Source: Geofilum rubicundum JCM 15548
Lineage (GTDB): Bacteria > Bacteroidota > Bacteroidia > Bacteroidales > Marinilabiliaceae
DNA length: 64,000 nucleotides
Direction: 5' to 3'
NCBI RefSeq assembly: GCF_000974365.1
Contig: NZ_BAZW01000023.1
Coordinates: 1-64,000 of the forward strand
Shown: positions 8,869-17,943 of the stretch, piece by piece
Layout: each line of letters opens with the position of its first letter
How positions within the stretch are numbered: the stretch's first letter is position 1
Program-made: the position numbers and the translations under genes
Notes under the pieces: model-generated
Told to the model about the DNA's origin: nothing
Databases searched by the model: none
Seen by the model: only the letters and a program-made list of their open reading frames with translations

Positions 8869-10190
8869 TGCGTTACAGGGCTGGTATCCGCAGCCGGATA
8901 CAGTTGAGGATAAAAATAAGGATTGGCCAGCATCGAGAGAATAATGACCAACACAATGGTAAAAGGATTTAAGGAAGCGGTTAACCACGATTCTACCGAA
9001 ATAGAAAGCAACAAACCAAACATAACCGCCCATACCATTGGGGTGTATTTCGCTGCCTTAATAAAATTCACCAGCCACCCAAACGAAAATAGTATCAGTC
9101 CCACCAGTCCCGTATCCAGCCACATCGTCAACCAACTGTTGTGCACATTGCCCTGGTGCCCGTGCTTTTCAAAGTAATCCTGATATTGTGCCAACACCGT
9201 CTCGTTGTAGGTAAACCCTTTGCTGAACCAGTAATTTTCATGAATGTGTCGCCACGCCACCTCAGCCACCACCACGCGTCCCGACCCGGTTTCTAAAGTC
9301 TCCAGTCGAAAGTAGTCCTCCAAGTTAAGGTAGGTCACAATTTCCACAAAATTGGCCATTACCAGTTGGTAGGAAGCAAAGACCACCGCCATGGTAATAA
9401 AGCCCAATATGGCATCGCGCCTAAGCAGGAACCAGCCCAAAATGAACAGCAAGGAAGAAAAAATACCGCCCCGTGAACCCGCGAACACTGCAGATAAGCC
9501 AATCAGCACATAGACCAAAATCTTCTGCCAATTGGTAAACAGCTTTTTGTGAAAAGCAGATACAAAAGTAAAGAGCATTAAAAATACAAAGCTGTATATC
9601 CCCAAGCCATTGGGGTTGCCCAACATACCGGAAAATCGCTCGCCTTTAAAGATGACAAAGTCGGGCATTACAAAACGCAAGACCAGTCCCAAGGCCAAAA
9701 TGGCGGCCCCCAACAAACACAAATGAAAAAGAAAGCGTTCCCGCTCATATTTCAGCAAGAGGAAAACTACCCCGGGGACTAATAACAGCAAAAGAACGTA
9801 CGAAAGTGTCTTTTGAAAGCCATAAAACATGAGCGGGTTTTCCAATAAAGAATAGAAAGCCAGCACGAAAAAAGCAATGAAGGGCTTAATAAAAGAAAAA
9901 CCTTCCTCTTTTTTTGGGAAGGTCATGTAGAAGAAAGTCAAAGCCAACATCAATATCGATTTCAGGCTTTGTGCAAAACCAAAAACAGCCTGTCGGCTGT
10001 CGCTTAAAGTCAAGATCAACCAAAAAGCCAGCAGCAGCCAAAGCCACTCTCCCTTACGTTGTAAAAGGTACATGTGCAAGGGTACTGCGAGATAAGCCAG
10101 AGGGCCTGTGAAAATGCCCAAAGCTACCCAGAAAAGAAGGATGAGATAGTTTTGCTTCTCGAGTAAGGCGGTACGCAGTAGTTGGATCAT
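8865..10190 (-). CDS. O-antigen ligase / polymerase family membrane protein
   Basis: A 441-residue polytopic membrane protein with about ten or more hydrophobic spans. A large periplasmic loop lies between residues 290 and 370 and contains GNVHNSWLTMWLDTGLVGL, the HNS-type signature of the Wzy_C (WaaL/Wzy) family. Such enzymes join lipid-linked glycans to lipid A core, to protein, or to each other. It overlaps both neighbours by four bases (ATGA), so it is translated with the flanking glycosyltransferases. Ligase and polymerase cannot be told apart by sequence alone. Confidence 0.8.
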   Translation of the reverse strand: MIQLLRTALLEKQNYLILLFWVALGIFTGPLAYLAVPLHMYLLQRKGEWLWLLLAFWLILTLSDSRQAVFGFAQSLKSILMLALTFFYMTFPKKEEGFSFIKPFIAFFVLAFYSLLENPLMFYGFQKTLSYVLLLLLVPGVVFLLLKYERERFLFHLCLLGAAILALGLVLRFVMPDFVIFKGERFSGMLGNPNGLGIYSFVFLMLFTFVSAFHKKLFTNWQKILVYVLIGLSAVFAGSRGGIFSSLLFILGWFLLRRDAILGFITMAVVFASYQLVMANFVEIVTYLNLEDYFRLETLETGSGRVVVAEVAWRHIHENYWFSKGFTYNETVLAQYQDYFEKHGHQGNVHNSWLTMWLDTGLVGLILFSFGWLVNFIKAAKYTPMVWAVMFGLLLSISVESWLTASLNPFTIVLVIILSMLANPYFYPQLYPAADTSPVTQ

Positions 10191-11350
10191 GAGCGGTTTT
10201 CGATGATCTTTTTGATTTCAGAAATGGTCAACTCTGCCACCTTATCCCATAAGAACTTTTCCTCCACTCTTTTTATCGATGCTTTTTTCATCTCGAGCAA
10301 TTGTTCAGCCGGCAAAGCAATCATTCGTTCGATGGCTGCTTTAAGTTCTGGTTTATTTCCTGGTTGTATAAGAATGCCATTGCTAGCATCAACTTGTTCG
10401 CTTACAGCCCCCACATCCGTGGCAATAATGGCACATCCACTGGCCATTGCTTCCAATATTACGGTAGGCATCCCTTCGCTCCAGGAGGGGCAAATTAAAA
10501 CATCGCAACCTCTAAGAATTTCCTTGATTCGATTTTCGTCGTTAATGGCTCCGTAATACTTGACTTTAGGCAAGCCCTTAATTTGCTTGTTTTCTGGTAT
10601 CGGGCCGATAAAATGTAGTTGGAAATCTTCTTTTATGTTGCAAACAACTTGATTAAGCTCCTCTACTCCTTTGAGTCTTTCATATCTGCCTATAAAGACA
10701 AAATTTAAAATTGATAAATTTGGTTGTAATAATGCACTATCCTTTAGCCATATCTTCTCAATCCCAATCGGTATTTCTCTAATTTTCTTTGAAACGCCAA
10801 TAGCTTGTAGAATTGAAGTTATTTTGCCCCCCAATGATATAACATATTCAGACTTTTTGATGTTTTGTAAAACAGCTTGTCTAAAAAAGTAATAAGAAAA
10901 GTGTGACTTAATGTTTGGGGCAAGCTGAAACATGTTATAGCCATGGAAGTTTATTATTGTCGGAATGCTTTTCCAATTAGGCTCTGTACCTCGGTTAAGG
11001 AGATGCCATCCAGAAAATCCTTGTATGTAAATTAAGTCAGGTTGAGTGTTGTTGTTTAAAATGTTATAAACATTTTTTGAATATAAATATGACTCAAAGA
11101 GGTAATGTCCCGGAAATTTTCTAACACTAGGGAGGGGGACTAGGTTTATTTTGATACAATCGTTCTCCAAATTTAGATTAGAAGTGTTTGCGACCTCTTG
11201 TATTGTAGTTACTTGAGGTATATATAGGTGTATTATTGCATTGTTTTGTGAAAGATACTTTGATAGAAAATAGCTGTGCTTCTGCATTCCTCCAAGTTGG
11301 AGAGGGTAAATTCCATCCGTTAGCAGAGCAATTATAAGCTTCTTATTCAT
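10187..11350 (-). CDS. Glycosyltransferase family 4
   Basis: A 387-residue GT-B enzyme. The N-terminus has LTDGIYPLQLGGMQKHSYFL, the acceptor-domain start with a glycine pair typical of GT4. The C-terminal domain has FVFIGRYERLKGVEEL and ICPSWSEGMPTVILEAMASG with the E-x7-E donor motif. No membrane span. Its stop overlaps the ligase start. A 14-base gap separates it from the GT2 gene upstream. Base composition is richer in A+T than the ligase and the last gene, suggesting the run was assembled from different sources. Confidence 0.85.
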   Translation of the reverse strand: MNKKLIIALLTDGIYPLQLGGMQKHSYFLSKYLSQNNAIIHLYIPQVTTIQEVANTSNLNLENDCIKINLVPLPSVRKFPGHYLFESYLYSKNVYNILNNNTQPDLIYIQGFSGWHLLNRGTEPNWKSIPTIINFHGYNMFQLAPNIKSHFSYYFFRQAVLQNIKKSEYVISLGGKITSILQAIGVSKKIREIPIGIEKIWLKDSALLQPNLSILNFVFIGRYERLKGVEELNQVVCNIKEDFQLHFIGPIPENKQIKGLPKVKYYGAINDENRIKEILRGCDVLICPSWSEGMPTVILEAMASGCAIIATDVGAVSEQVDASNGILIQPGNKPELKAAIERMIALPAEQLLEMKKASIKRVEEKFLWDKVAELTISEIKKIIENRS

Positions 11351-11364
11351 TTAATAGCAGGCTT

Positions 11365-12372
11365 CTAATGTAATTTAAATTTTAACTGAAAAATCTTTTT
11401 GTATAAGTAGTTGAAGCCTTTAATGTTATAAAACCCCAGAGCATACATATTATTGTACCAATTCAGTAATTTCCTTGATGATTTGGTGAAGATAGGGCAA
11501 GACTCTGTAAATTCCGTGATAGATGCAATTATTTGATCGCACTCTTTCTTTTGAATTGATTTGTTTGATAATGAGTAGTTTACTTGTGTCAGGTAACTAA
11601 ACAAAGTTCCTCTTAGATTTCGTTTAAGTGTTGGATTCCGTATTTGTTTGTCAAAACTACTTATGTATTGTTTTACCCCTTGATACATTGTTTGTAGTCC
11701 TTGAGCCTGACTTTGCTTCGTCCTTTCATGATCTATGCGATAGAAACACTTTGGACTGGTGTTGTTGACTATTTTATATGCCAGCCCTTTTTGTAGCATA
11801 GCCCGAGTATGGAACTCCACATCTTGTAAGCGCGGAAATGATTCATCGAAACCATGCAAGGTGTTTTTTACAAAGGAGGTGCGCCATAATGGTGACATTG
11901 TATGCCAAGGCAGGTCATGTCTTAAAAATTGTTTAAGATGGTCTCCTTTTTTTGTACGCCATACCATTGTGCTATCACCAATCGCTTTATAAAAAGTGCC
12001 AACGGGGAATACTGCAAAGTCCAAAGTGGGATTAGCCTGAATTAGGTTTATCCTTTCTCCAATGCAATCCTTTGTCATAAGGTCGTCGGAATCAAAGAAA
12101 AACAAATATGCCCCTCTTGCATTTTCAATCCCGATGTTGCGACAAGTTGATCCTCCTTTAGGGGAACGATTTCTTTGGAAAAGCTTCAATCTTGAATCAT
12201 TACTGACCAATTTGTTAATAATTTCAACAGAATTATCTGTAGAACCATCGTCAACAATTATGGCTTCCCAATCTTTAAAATCTTGTTCTAAAACAGAACG
12301 AATTGATTCTGCTATGAACGTGGCTTTATTGAAATTGGGAATTATTATTGAAACGACTGGGGGGGGAATCAT
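11365..12372 (-). CDS. Glycosyltransferase family 2
   Basis: A 335-residue protein beginning with the GT-A signature SIIIPNFNKATFI, followed by IIVDDGSTDNS and the metal-binding FFFDSDD motif near residue 95. After the catalytic domain of about 220 residues there is a helical C-terminal extension. There is no membrane segment, so it acts on the cytoplasmic face on lipid-linked intermediates. It begins the four-gene run; the sequence upstream holds an orphan gene tail and a truncated wecC, which marks a rearrangement point. Confidence 0.85.
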   Translation of the reverse strand: MIPPPVVSIIIPNFNKATFIAESIRSVLEQDFKDWEAIIVDDGSTDNSVEIINKLVSNDSRLKLFQRNRSPKGGSTCRNIGIENARGAYLFFFDSDDLMTKDCIGERINLIQANPTLDFAVFPVGTFYKAIGDSTMVWRTKKGDHLKQFLRHDLPWHTMSPLWRTSFVKNTLHGFDESFPRLQDVEFHTRAMLQKGLAYKIVNNTSPKCFYRIDHERTKQSQAQGLQTMYQGVKQYISSFDKQIRNPTLKRNLRGTLFSYLTQVNYSLSNKSIQKKECDQIIASITEFTESCPIFTKSSRKLLNWYNNMYALGFYNIKGFNYLYKKIFQLKFKLH

Positions 12373-12393
12373 TTGACTTTTCTGTTTTTGTGC

Positions 12394-12582
12394 TTAGCGT
12401 AATTGTGCAGAAAATCGTTCAAGGGCTTGCTTAAATCTTTCAGTATAGTTAAATCCCAGTGCCTTAAATAGGAACAGGTAAGTTTGTGTTGAGTGTTCCT
12501 GTTTTGGTGATGGTTTATATCCATTAGGAAAGTATGCTTTATACAGGTATATGGCTGTGTCTAGTCCATTCGCCTCTTGATT
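12394..12582 (-). pseudogene. Orphan 3' fragment of an unidentified gene
   Basis: About 60 codons ending at TAA 12394-12396. They read sensibly (GLDTAIYLYKAYFPNG, then FKALGFNYTERFKQALERF) but have no start. They overlap the last residues of wecC in another frame. The simplest reading is a deletion that fused the front of wecC to the tail of another gene. I do not recognise the family. Confidence 0.45.
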
Positions 12583-13591
12583 CTGCTACAATTTGGGAAG
12601 TAATGGCCTTGGCAGGGGATTCGCGCAAATCGTCAATGTCTGGTTTAAAGGCCAGACCCATACAGGCAATGATGGGAGGTCGTTTATTGTCAATTTCAAA
12701 TTGATGCGCAGCATCTAAAATTTTCTGTACGCTCCATTGGGCCTTAAAGTCGTTTATTTGTCTGGCCTGTCTAATAACATGAGCTTGTTCCGGGTAGTCG
12801 GCAACCAGAAACCATGGGTCGACAGCAATGCAGTGCCCGCCGACACCGCAGCCGGGTTGAAGAATATTAACTCTTGGATGTTTATTGGCCAAATCTATTA
12901 GCTCCCAAACATTGATGTGGGCCTTGTCGCAAATTATTGACAGCTCGTTGGCAAAAGCAATTTGCACATCTCTGGATGCATTTTCAACCAGCTTACACAT
13001 TTCTGCAGTTCTGGCATTCGTTGGATGCAACTTGCCTTTCACAAAAAGGCTGTAGAATTCTATGGCTTTTGTCGTGCTCTGTTCGTCTATACCTCCAATA
13101 ACCCGGTCGTTGTTAACCATCTCTTCCAAGGCATTACCCGGGAGAACCCGTTCCGGGCAGTAAGCAATGTTTATCCTATTCTTTAGATCAGGTCTTTCTG
13201 AAAAGATGATTTGAGCCATTTTTTCTGTAGTCAGAACCGGAGATGTGGATTCTATAATAACCAAATCATTTTTCTTAAGCATGGGGATGATGCTGCGTAT
13301 GGCTGCTTCTACAAATGAGGTGTCGGGCTGCTTATCCTGTTTAAAAGGCGTAGGAACTACAACAAGGTAAACGTCTGCTGCTTGCAGTTCAGTTGATGCA
13401 CTTAGATGACCTGAAGCAACTGCCGATTGCACGAGTTCTTTTAAGCCTGGTTCAACAATGTGCACTTCCCCTTTGGCAATGGTGTGGGTAACCTCTTGAT
13501 TAACATCAAAGCCGTTTACTCTGATTTTTCGATTGGCAATAAGTGCTGCAGTTGGTAAGCCTATGTACCCAAGGCCTAAAATGGTGACCAT
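12539..13591 (-). CDS. wecC: UDP-N-acetyl-D-mannosamine dehydrogenase, C-terminally truncated
   Basis: From the ATG at 13591 (MVTILGLGYIGLP) this gives 350 residues; an ATG 16 codons upstream is possible. It carries the NAD-binding GLGYIGLP motif and the catalytic cysteine region QPGCGVGGHCIAVDPW of UDP-sugar dehydrogenases. WecC enzymes oxidise UDP-ManNAc to UDP-ManNAcA and are usually near 420 residues. Here the sequence enters the C-terminal UDP-binding domain (MGLAFKPDIDDLRESPA) and stops soon after IVAESRG, so about 60 residues are lost. The downstream DNA carries an unrelated orphan tail. Activity is doubtful. Confidence 0.8.
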   Translation of the reverse strand: MVTILGLGYIGLPTAALIANRKIRVNGFDVNQEVTHTIAKGEVHIVEPGLKELVQSAVASGHLSASTELQAADVYLVVVPTPFKQDKQPDTSFVEAAIRSIIPMLKKNDLVIIESTSPVLTTEKMAQIIFSERPDLKNRINIAYCPERVLPGNALEEMVNNDRVIGGIDEQSTTKAIEFYSLFVKGKLHPTNARTAEMCKLVENASRDVQIAFANELSIICDKAHINVWELIDLANKHPRVNILQPGCGVGGHCIAVDPWFLVADYPEQAHVIRQARQINDFKAQWSVQKILDAAHQFEIDNKRPPIIACMGLAFKPDIDDLRESPAKAITSQIVAESRGEWTRHSHIPV

Positions 13592-13652
13592 AGAAGAAAT
13601 TGATTTTTGAGTATAATTATCGAACTCCTTGCCAAGCATTTTTGCGACAAAA

Positions 13653-14831
13653 TTATTGGCAGGATTTGTAGAGAAGTTCTTTTATTTTACTTATTCGTAG
13701 TTCAGGTTCACAAAGATTAAGAATGTGCTTTCTTCCCGCTTTTCCCATCTGTTCCGCAATTTCTGGATTTTCTATTAAATAGATAATTTTTTCAGCCATA
13801 GCTTCAAAATCAAATTCTTTAACAAGTAGGCCAGTTTCTCCATCAATTACGTTTTCTGGTATTCCATTATGAAAAGTCGAAACAACTGGTATTTCATGTA
13901 GCGCAGCCTCTGCTAAACTTATTGCAAACCCTTCTTGGTCACCCGATTTTGCTGTCACACTATGTTGAGCATAAATCCAATGTCGATTTAGAATTGGAAA
14001 AGATTTTTCACGGCTGAGCACTCCATGCAGGTGAACGTGATTTTGAAGATTCAATTTTTTTATTGTTTCTTTTACTTCCATTTCGAGCTCGCCACCTCCA
14101 ATAATTGTTAGCCTCGCGTCAGGTATTCTTCCTTTGACAATACTAAAGGCATGGAGTAAAGCAATTGGGTGTTTCTTTTGAGTAAGTCTTCCAAGGAAAA
14201 GTATTGAAGGTGGGGTTTTTAATCTTTCTTTCCATGGGAGAGGCTTGATTTGATGAGTTCCGATTCCATATCTAATTACTGAGATTTTTTCTTTGGGACA
14301 ACCCTCCATAATTAGAAGACGCTTAATATAATTACTTGCAGCAACCATAAATGATGCAGAAGCAAAAACCTTCTTTAACTCTAGTTTGTAGACTGGATCA
14401 TTTAGAGCTGAAGTAATATCATAACCGTGAACATGGACAATAAATGGAATGTTTTTATGCTTTAGGAACCTATAAGTTAAAACTGCCGAGGTTCCATAAT
14501 CGATATATGCAACATCAGGCTTTTTATCTGGAGGGATGGATAGATTGAGGGCTTGGTCAGCCATCCTTTGCTGATACCAATTTTTTAAAACATACCCCTT
14601 GCCTCCAATAATTTGTCCTAGCTTATATAGTTTGTAGGAAATTCTTAAACCCTTTTGTGCAAAGCCGGTTGAAACCACATTTAGGTTCTTAATTCCTTCA
14701 ATACTGTGCTTCTTTTTGCCACCATATACAGTTAGGTCAATATCCTTTTCGTTATTAAGGCTCTTTATTAAGTCAAAAATAAAGGTTTCTGATGGACTAA
14801 CATCTGTGTGGGTAAAGTATCCTAATTTCAT
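13653..14831 (-). CDS. Glycosyltransferase family 4
   Basis: A 392-residue GT-B enzyme with no membrane span. The N-terminus starts MKLGYFTHTDVSPSETFIFD, typical of capsular GT4 enzymes. The C-terminal domain has ILFLGRLTQKKHPIALL and QEGFAISLAEAALHEIPVV with the donor-binding E-x7-E. It lies two bases from the fucosyltransferase start-stop junction upstream, so both are in one transcript with the 450-residue GT-B gene. The acceptor is unknown; polysaccharide assembly is inferred from the neighbours. Confidence 0.85.
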   Translation of the reverse strand: MKLGYFTHTDVSPSETFIFDLIKSLNNEKDIDLTVYGGKKKHSIEGIKNLNVVSTGFAQKGLRISYKLYKLGQIIGGKGYVLKNWYQQRMADQALNLSIPPDKKPDVAYIDYGTSAVLTYRFLKHKNIPFIVHVHGYDITSALNDPVYKLELKKVFASASFMVAASNYIKRLLIMEGCPKEKISVIRYGIGTHQIKPLPWKERLKTPPSILFLGRLTQKKHPIALLHAFSIVKGRIPDARLTIIGGGELEMEVKETIKKLNLQNHVHLHGVLSREKSFPILNRHWIYAQHSVTAKSGDQEGFAISLAEAALHEIPVVSTFHNGIPENVIDGETGLLVKEFDFEAMAEKIIYLIENPEIAEQMGKAGRKHILNLCEPELRISKIKELLYKSCQ

Positions 14832-14833
14832 AA

Positions 14834-15742
14834 TTATAAGAGTATCCAGCTTTTACATTGAATGTAAGGTGGTTTATATTTGCTCGATCTAGCCCAAGAT
14901 TTTGGTGCGATTGTTTTTGCCCCCTCCTGTTTGTTTGCTAACCAAGCTCCCCACCATGCGAATGTGGAATTTGAGATAATATGGTGTTTACAATTTGTCA
15001 TTAGTCGAAGTTCATCATGTGGGTTTGGGACCTTTGGATCAATGAATATACATTCATTACTAATTTTCATATTTGCAAATATTGTTTTTGTGTACTCAAT
15101 ATCGTCTGAAAAAATAAAGAGAGTGGGATAATCAACTTGTTTATTTAATAATGAAATAGCGTTTAAATAATAGGATTCTGTAAGCGCGCCAATTTTTTGA
15201 GAATATTCTGGGTGGTTTACATAATCTGTTCTTCTGATATGAACAGAAGTAGAGTTTTCTGATTGTAATATCTTGGTCAAATATTCTTCATAGGATTCGG
15301 ATAAGTCCTTTTTAAACTTAAAGTGTTCACGGATATCTGACTCAACATCTCTAAAGTAGATTTCACTTTGCCACCGACCAACAATGCAGGTGTTATTTCG
15401 AATTTTTAGTTGGTTGGGATCAAAATCATGATTGGGTTGAATGTATAGCTTTTTCTTTAAGACCTTTCTTAAAACCAAAAAGAATAGACGGCGTAAAACA
15501 AAACGGTTCTTAGCGCTACCATTATATAGTTCTATCTCAAAATTGGTTGCAAATTGCAAATCAATTTTAAAGGCATCAAGTTCAAAATTTCTACTTACTT
15601 GATTTGAGCCTTGATTATTGGCAGGTTTTAGAAGGGTAGTGTCAATTTTGAGTTTTGTGTTATTCCTTTTTGAGGTGGACAATCCAAATGCATATTGGAA
15701 CATTTGATTTCCAAGTCCTCCCATAAGTCTTGTAATTATCAT
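14834..15742 (-). CDS. Alpha-1,2-fucosyltransferase family GT11
   Basis: A 302-residue protein with the full GT11 signature: GGLGNQMFQYAFGL at the start, HIRRTDY near residue 175 (the HxRRxD donor-binding motif) and SNSTFAWWGAWLA near the C-terminus. GT11 enzymes transfer fucose from GDP-fucose to galactose in alpha-1,2 linkage. No GDP-fucose synthesis genes are in this window, so the donor must come from elsewhere. It overlaps the upstream gene by four bases. Length is normal for the family. Confidence 0.88.
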   Translation of the reverse strand: MIITRLMGGLGNQMFQYAFGLSTSKRNNTKLKIDTTLLKPANNQGSNQVSRNFELDAFKIDLQFATNFEIELYNGSAKNRFVLRRLFFLVLRKVLKKKLYIQPNHDFDPNQLKIRNNTCIVGRWQSEIYFRDVESDIREHFKFKKDLSESYEEYLTKILQSENSTSVHIRRTDYVNHPEYSQKIGALTESYYLNAISLLNKQVDYPTLFIFSDDIEYTKTIFANMKISNECIFIDPKVPNPHDELRLMTNCKHHIISNSTFAWWGAWLANKQEGAKTIAPKSWARSSKYKPPYIQCKSWILL

Positions 15743-17091
15743 AATACAAGGGGGTTAAAATCTGAGTAGAATTCCAGTCGCTTGTGGTTCGATTTATCCT
15801 TGGTGATGAATATTTCCTCAATGTTTGAAATTGTGCCAATTAAATTGTTGCTTAGGCTCGCAATTTTTAGTGCATTTTGCGAAAGATCATCACTTATTTT
15901 CACAGAAAATGATTTTTTGTTAAAAAACAAAGCTTCAAACAAAACAGAGGAGTATGGACTAATTACATAGTCGCAGTTTTGTATAAGGGAGTAAATGTTG
16001 TTTTCGCTTATTTCAAAATATCCTATATTGGAATAAAGGATTGTTTTTGCTTCTTTTGAGTATTCCCAGCCTGGATGTGGCTTGTAGCAAATATGAATGT
16101 TGTGTGATTTAATAAGTGGGTGGTTCTTTTTTATCCAGCTTATTTGTGCCGCTTGTTTCTGTTTGTCAATCGCGATGGATACAAATAGGATAGTGGTTTT
16201 CAAGGTGTTTTGTGTAAGATTATTTTTAGGAAAATATTGAAAGAATCCGATTGTTTTTATCTGGTCTTCACGGAATTCCGCTCCGCTAGCAACAATTTCT
16301 CTCCAAAAATTGCTTACTGCATAGAATACGTCTGCAGTTAAAAGCTTTGTTCGCACCATATTTACAATTGGTGGGTATATTAAGCAGTAATGTGAATTAA
16401 AAATGAGTCCATTCTGAAATTCATAAATTGGAATCTGATTTTTCTTTAAAGTGAAAATTATTCCACTTTGATAAAAGGCTGATATTGTGTAATATTTTTT
16501 AATACTAATCCCTTTTATCATTTCTTTTGATGCTAAGTAATCACAATAGAACAAATACAATGAACTGTTTATCCAGTTTAATTCATTTTTGTTAAATTTG
16601 TTTTTTGCTTTTATGTTTCTATATGTGAATAACAGTTTAGTGAAGAGGAGGATGTCTTTAACGTTTAGTTTAGGCGTACTAAAGTAATCATCATATCTTA
16701 AACAATTTAAATTGGATTCCTTAAGGTTAAGAAAATCAGATTTGTTATTCGTTAGAAAAACAACATTTTCTTTTCCAATGTGATTAATGATATTTTCAAA
16801 ATAAATTGAATAGTAAAAGTTGGTGTTTTGGTCTTTCATCACCCTTAAGTTGCCCCCAATTAATATTATGCTTTTGTCTATATTAAAATCGTTAGATTTC
16901 ACTTTTTTAGCTGGCTTGACAATGCTTTTAACAATTAATTTTAATAAAGACGTAAAGTTAAGGTTGTTAAAAGTGTATTCATGATAGAACCCTTCTAGGG
17001 AGGTTGTTAATATGTTGTAGTTGCAAAAATTGAAACTTTCAGGTGAGATAACTTTATTAAAAAAGACTTGCTTTTTAGCTGACAAGGACAT
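15739..17091 (-). CDS. Putative GT-B glycosyl/polyol-phosphate transferase
   Basis: A 450-residue, very A+T-rich gene. The second half carries HICYKPHPGWE and DYVISPYSSVLFEALF, a pattern shared by TagF-like CDP-glycerol transferases and capsular sialyl/Kdo-type transferases. The KPHP and SS residues form the nucleotide-phosphate pocket in those families. The N-terminal half is weakly conserved. There is no membrane span. It heads a three-gene run with the fucosyltransferase and a GT4. With CMP-Pse made next door, a pseudaminyltransferase is one possibility, but the sequence does not decide it. Confidence 0.6.
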   Translation of the reverse strand: MSLSAKKQVFFNKVISPESFNFCNYNILTTSLEGFYHEYTFNNLNFTSLLKLIVKSIVKPAKKVKSNDFNIDKSIILIGGNLRVMKDQNTNFYYSIYFENIINHIGKENVVFLTNNKSDFLNLKESNLNCLRYDDYFSTPKLNVKDILLFTKLLFTYRNIKAKNKFNKNELNWINSSLYLFYCDYLASKEMIKGISIKKYYTISAFYQSGIIFTLKKNQIPIYEFQNGLIFNSHYCLIYPPIVNMVRTKLLTADVFYAVSNFWREIVASGAEFREDQIKTIGFFQYFPKNNLTQNTLKTTILFVSIAIDKQKQAAQISWIKKNHPLIKSHNIHICYKPHPGWEYSKEAKTILYSNIGYFEISENNIYSLIQNCDYVISPYSSVLFEALFFNKKSFSVKISDDLSQNALKIASLSNNLIGTISNIEEIFITKDKSNHKRLEFYSDFNPLVL

Positions 17092-17381
17092 TTGAAAGGA
17101 TATGTTAGTGAGATTTAAGTGAGCAGCTGTTGTATTGTAATGCTTTCACGGTCAATATAGTATTCTCGAGCGAGATTGATTGTCTAATGCTCTCCATAGG
17201 TTTCATTATTCGTCTCATATATTTTCTAAGGCGTGTAAGTATTTTTTATATAACTCAATAAAAATTGCATCAATTAAGGCTAGTATTGAAAAAAACACAA
17301 AATAATTTTCAAATTCATAACGCTTATCAACCAGGTTTTTTAATGTTGGTAGGTTTTGCTGATAAGAAATTGTGTTATGGG

Positions 17382-17942
17382 CTATACTGTTTCGCTGTCT
17401 ATATAAATGATTTTCATATATGCCTTAAGGGAATAGCTGTTTTTGTCTGAAAACAAATTATTAGAGTCACAGGCAAAATGAACATTCGAGATGTTACTCC
17501 AAATTGCTTGGTAGTCGTTGAATTTTTTTTGTGCCAATGTTTTTAAGTTTGATTCAAAAAAAATAGCCACTATTGAGTTATTGAGTTCTTTTAGTAACTT
17601 GTTTCTCTCTTCTAAGCTGAGGACAGAGAAGGATGAATTGTGTTTCTTTATCTGGATTATTAGGTCCTTATAGATTTCTTTTTTTTCTGAATAATGTGAA
17701 CATTCTCCTAGTTGCTTTTTTGTAAATCTATGGTATCTATATTCATAATCATTTGTTGCTAACTCCCAACAAATACATTTTAGTTTCTGCTCTTGGGCAC
17801 CTGTCATTTTTAAAAATACCGACTGTAAAACATAGTCTAATACTGGAAAGGTTTCGATACCTGATCCTATACCAGAACTTACTGACGTTGCATCCAATAA
17901 AATGGATGTAATCGGATTTAAAATGAAGCTGTTATGGTTCAA
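17382..17942 (-). CDS. Partner protein of a DUF262 enzyme, family unknown
   Basis: A 186-residue protein using a TTG start one base after the DUF262 stop, implying coupled translation. It is mostly helical with a motif EQKLKCICWELATNDYEYRY near residue 55. It has no signal peptide or membrane span. I do not recognise a named domain; a helical HEPN-like or regulatory partner is a guess. The close pairing with a DUF262 gene, a family often seen in restriction and abortive-infection settings, suggests one functional unit dropped into the glycan locus. The 290 bases downstream, to 17091, are A+T-rich with nothing recognisable. Confidence 0.55.
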   Translation of the reverse strand: MNHNSFILNPITSILLDATSVSSGIGSGIETFPVLDYVLQSVFLKMTGAQEQKLKCICWELATNDYEYRYHRFTKKQLGECSHYSEKKEIYKDLIIQIKKHNSSFSVLSLEERNKLLKELNNSIVAIFFESNLKTLAQKKFNDYQAIWSNISNVHFACDSNNLFSDKNSYSLKAYMKIIYIDSETV

Positions 17943-17943
17943 T

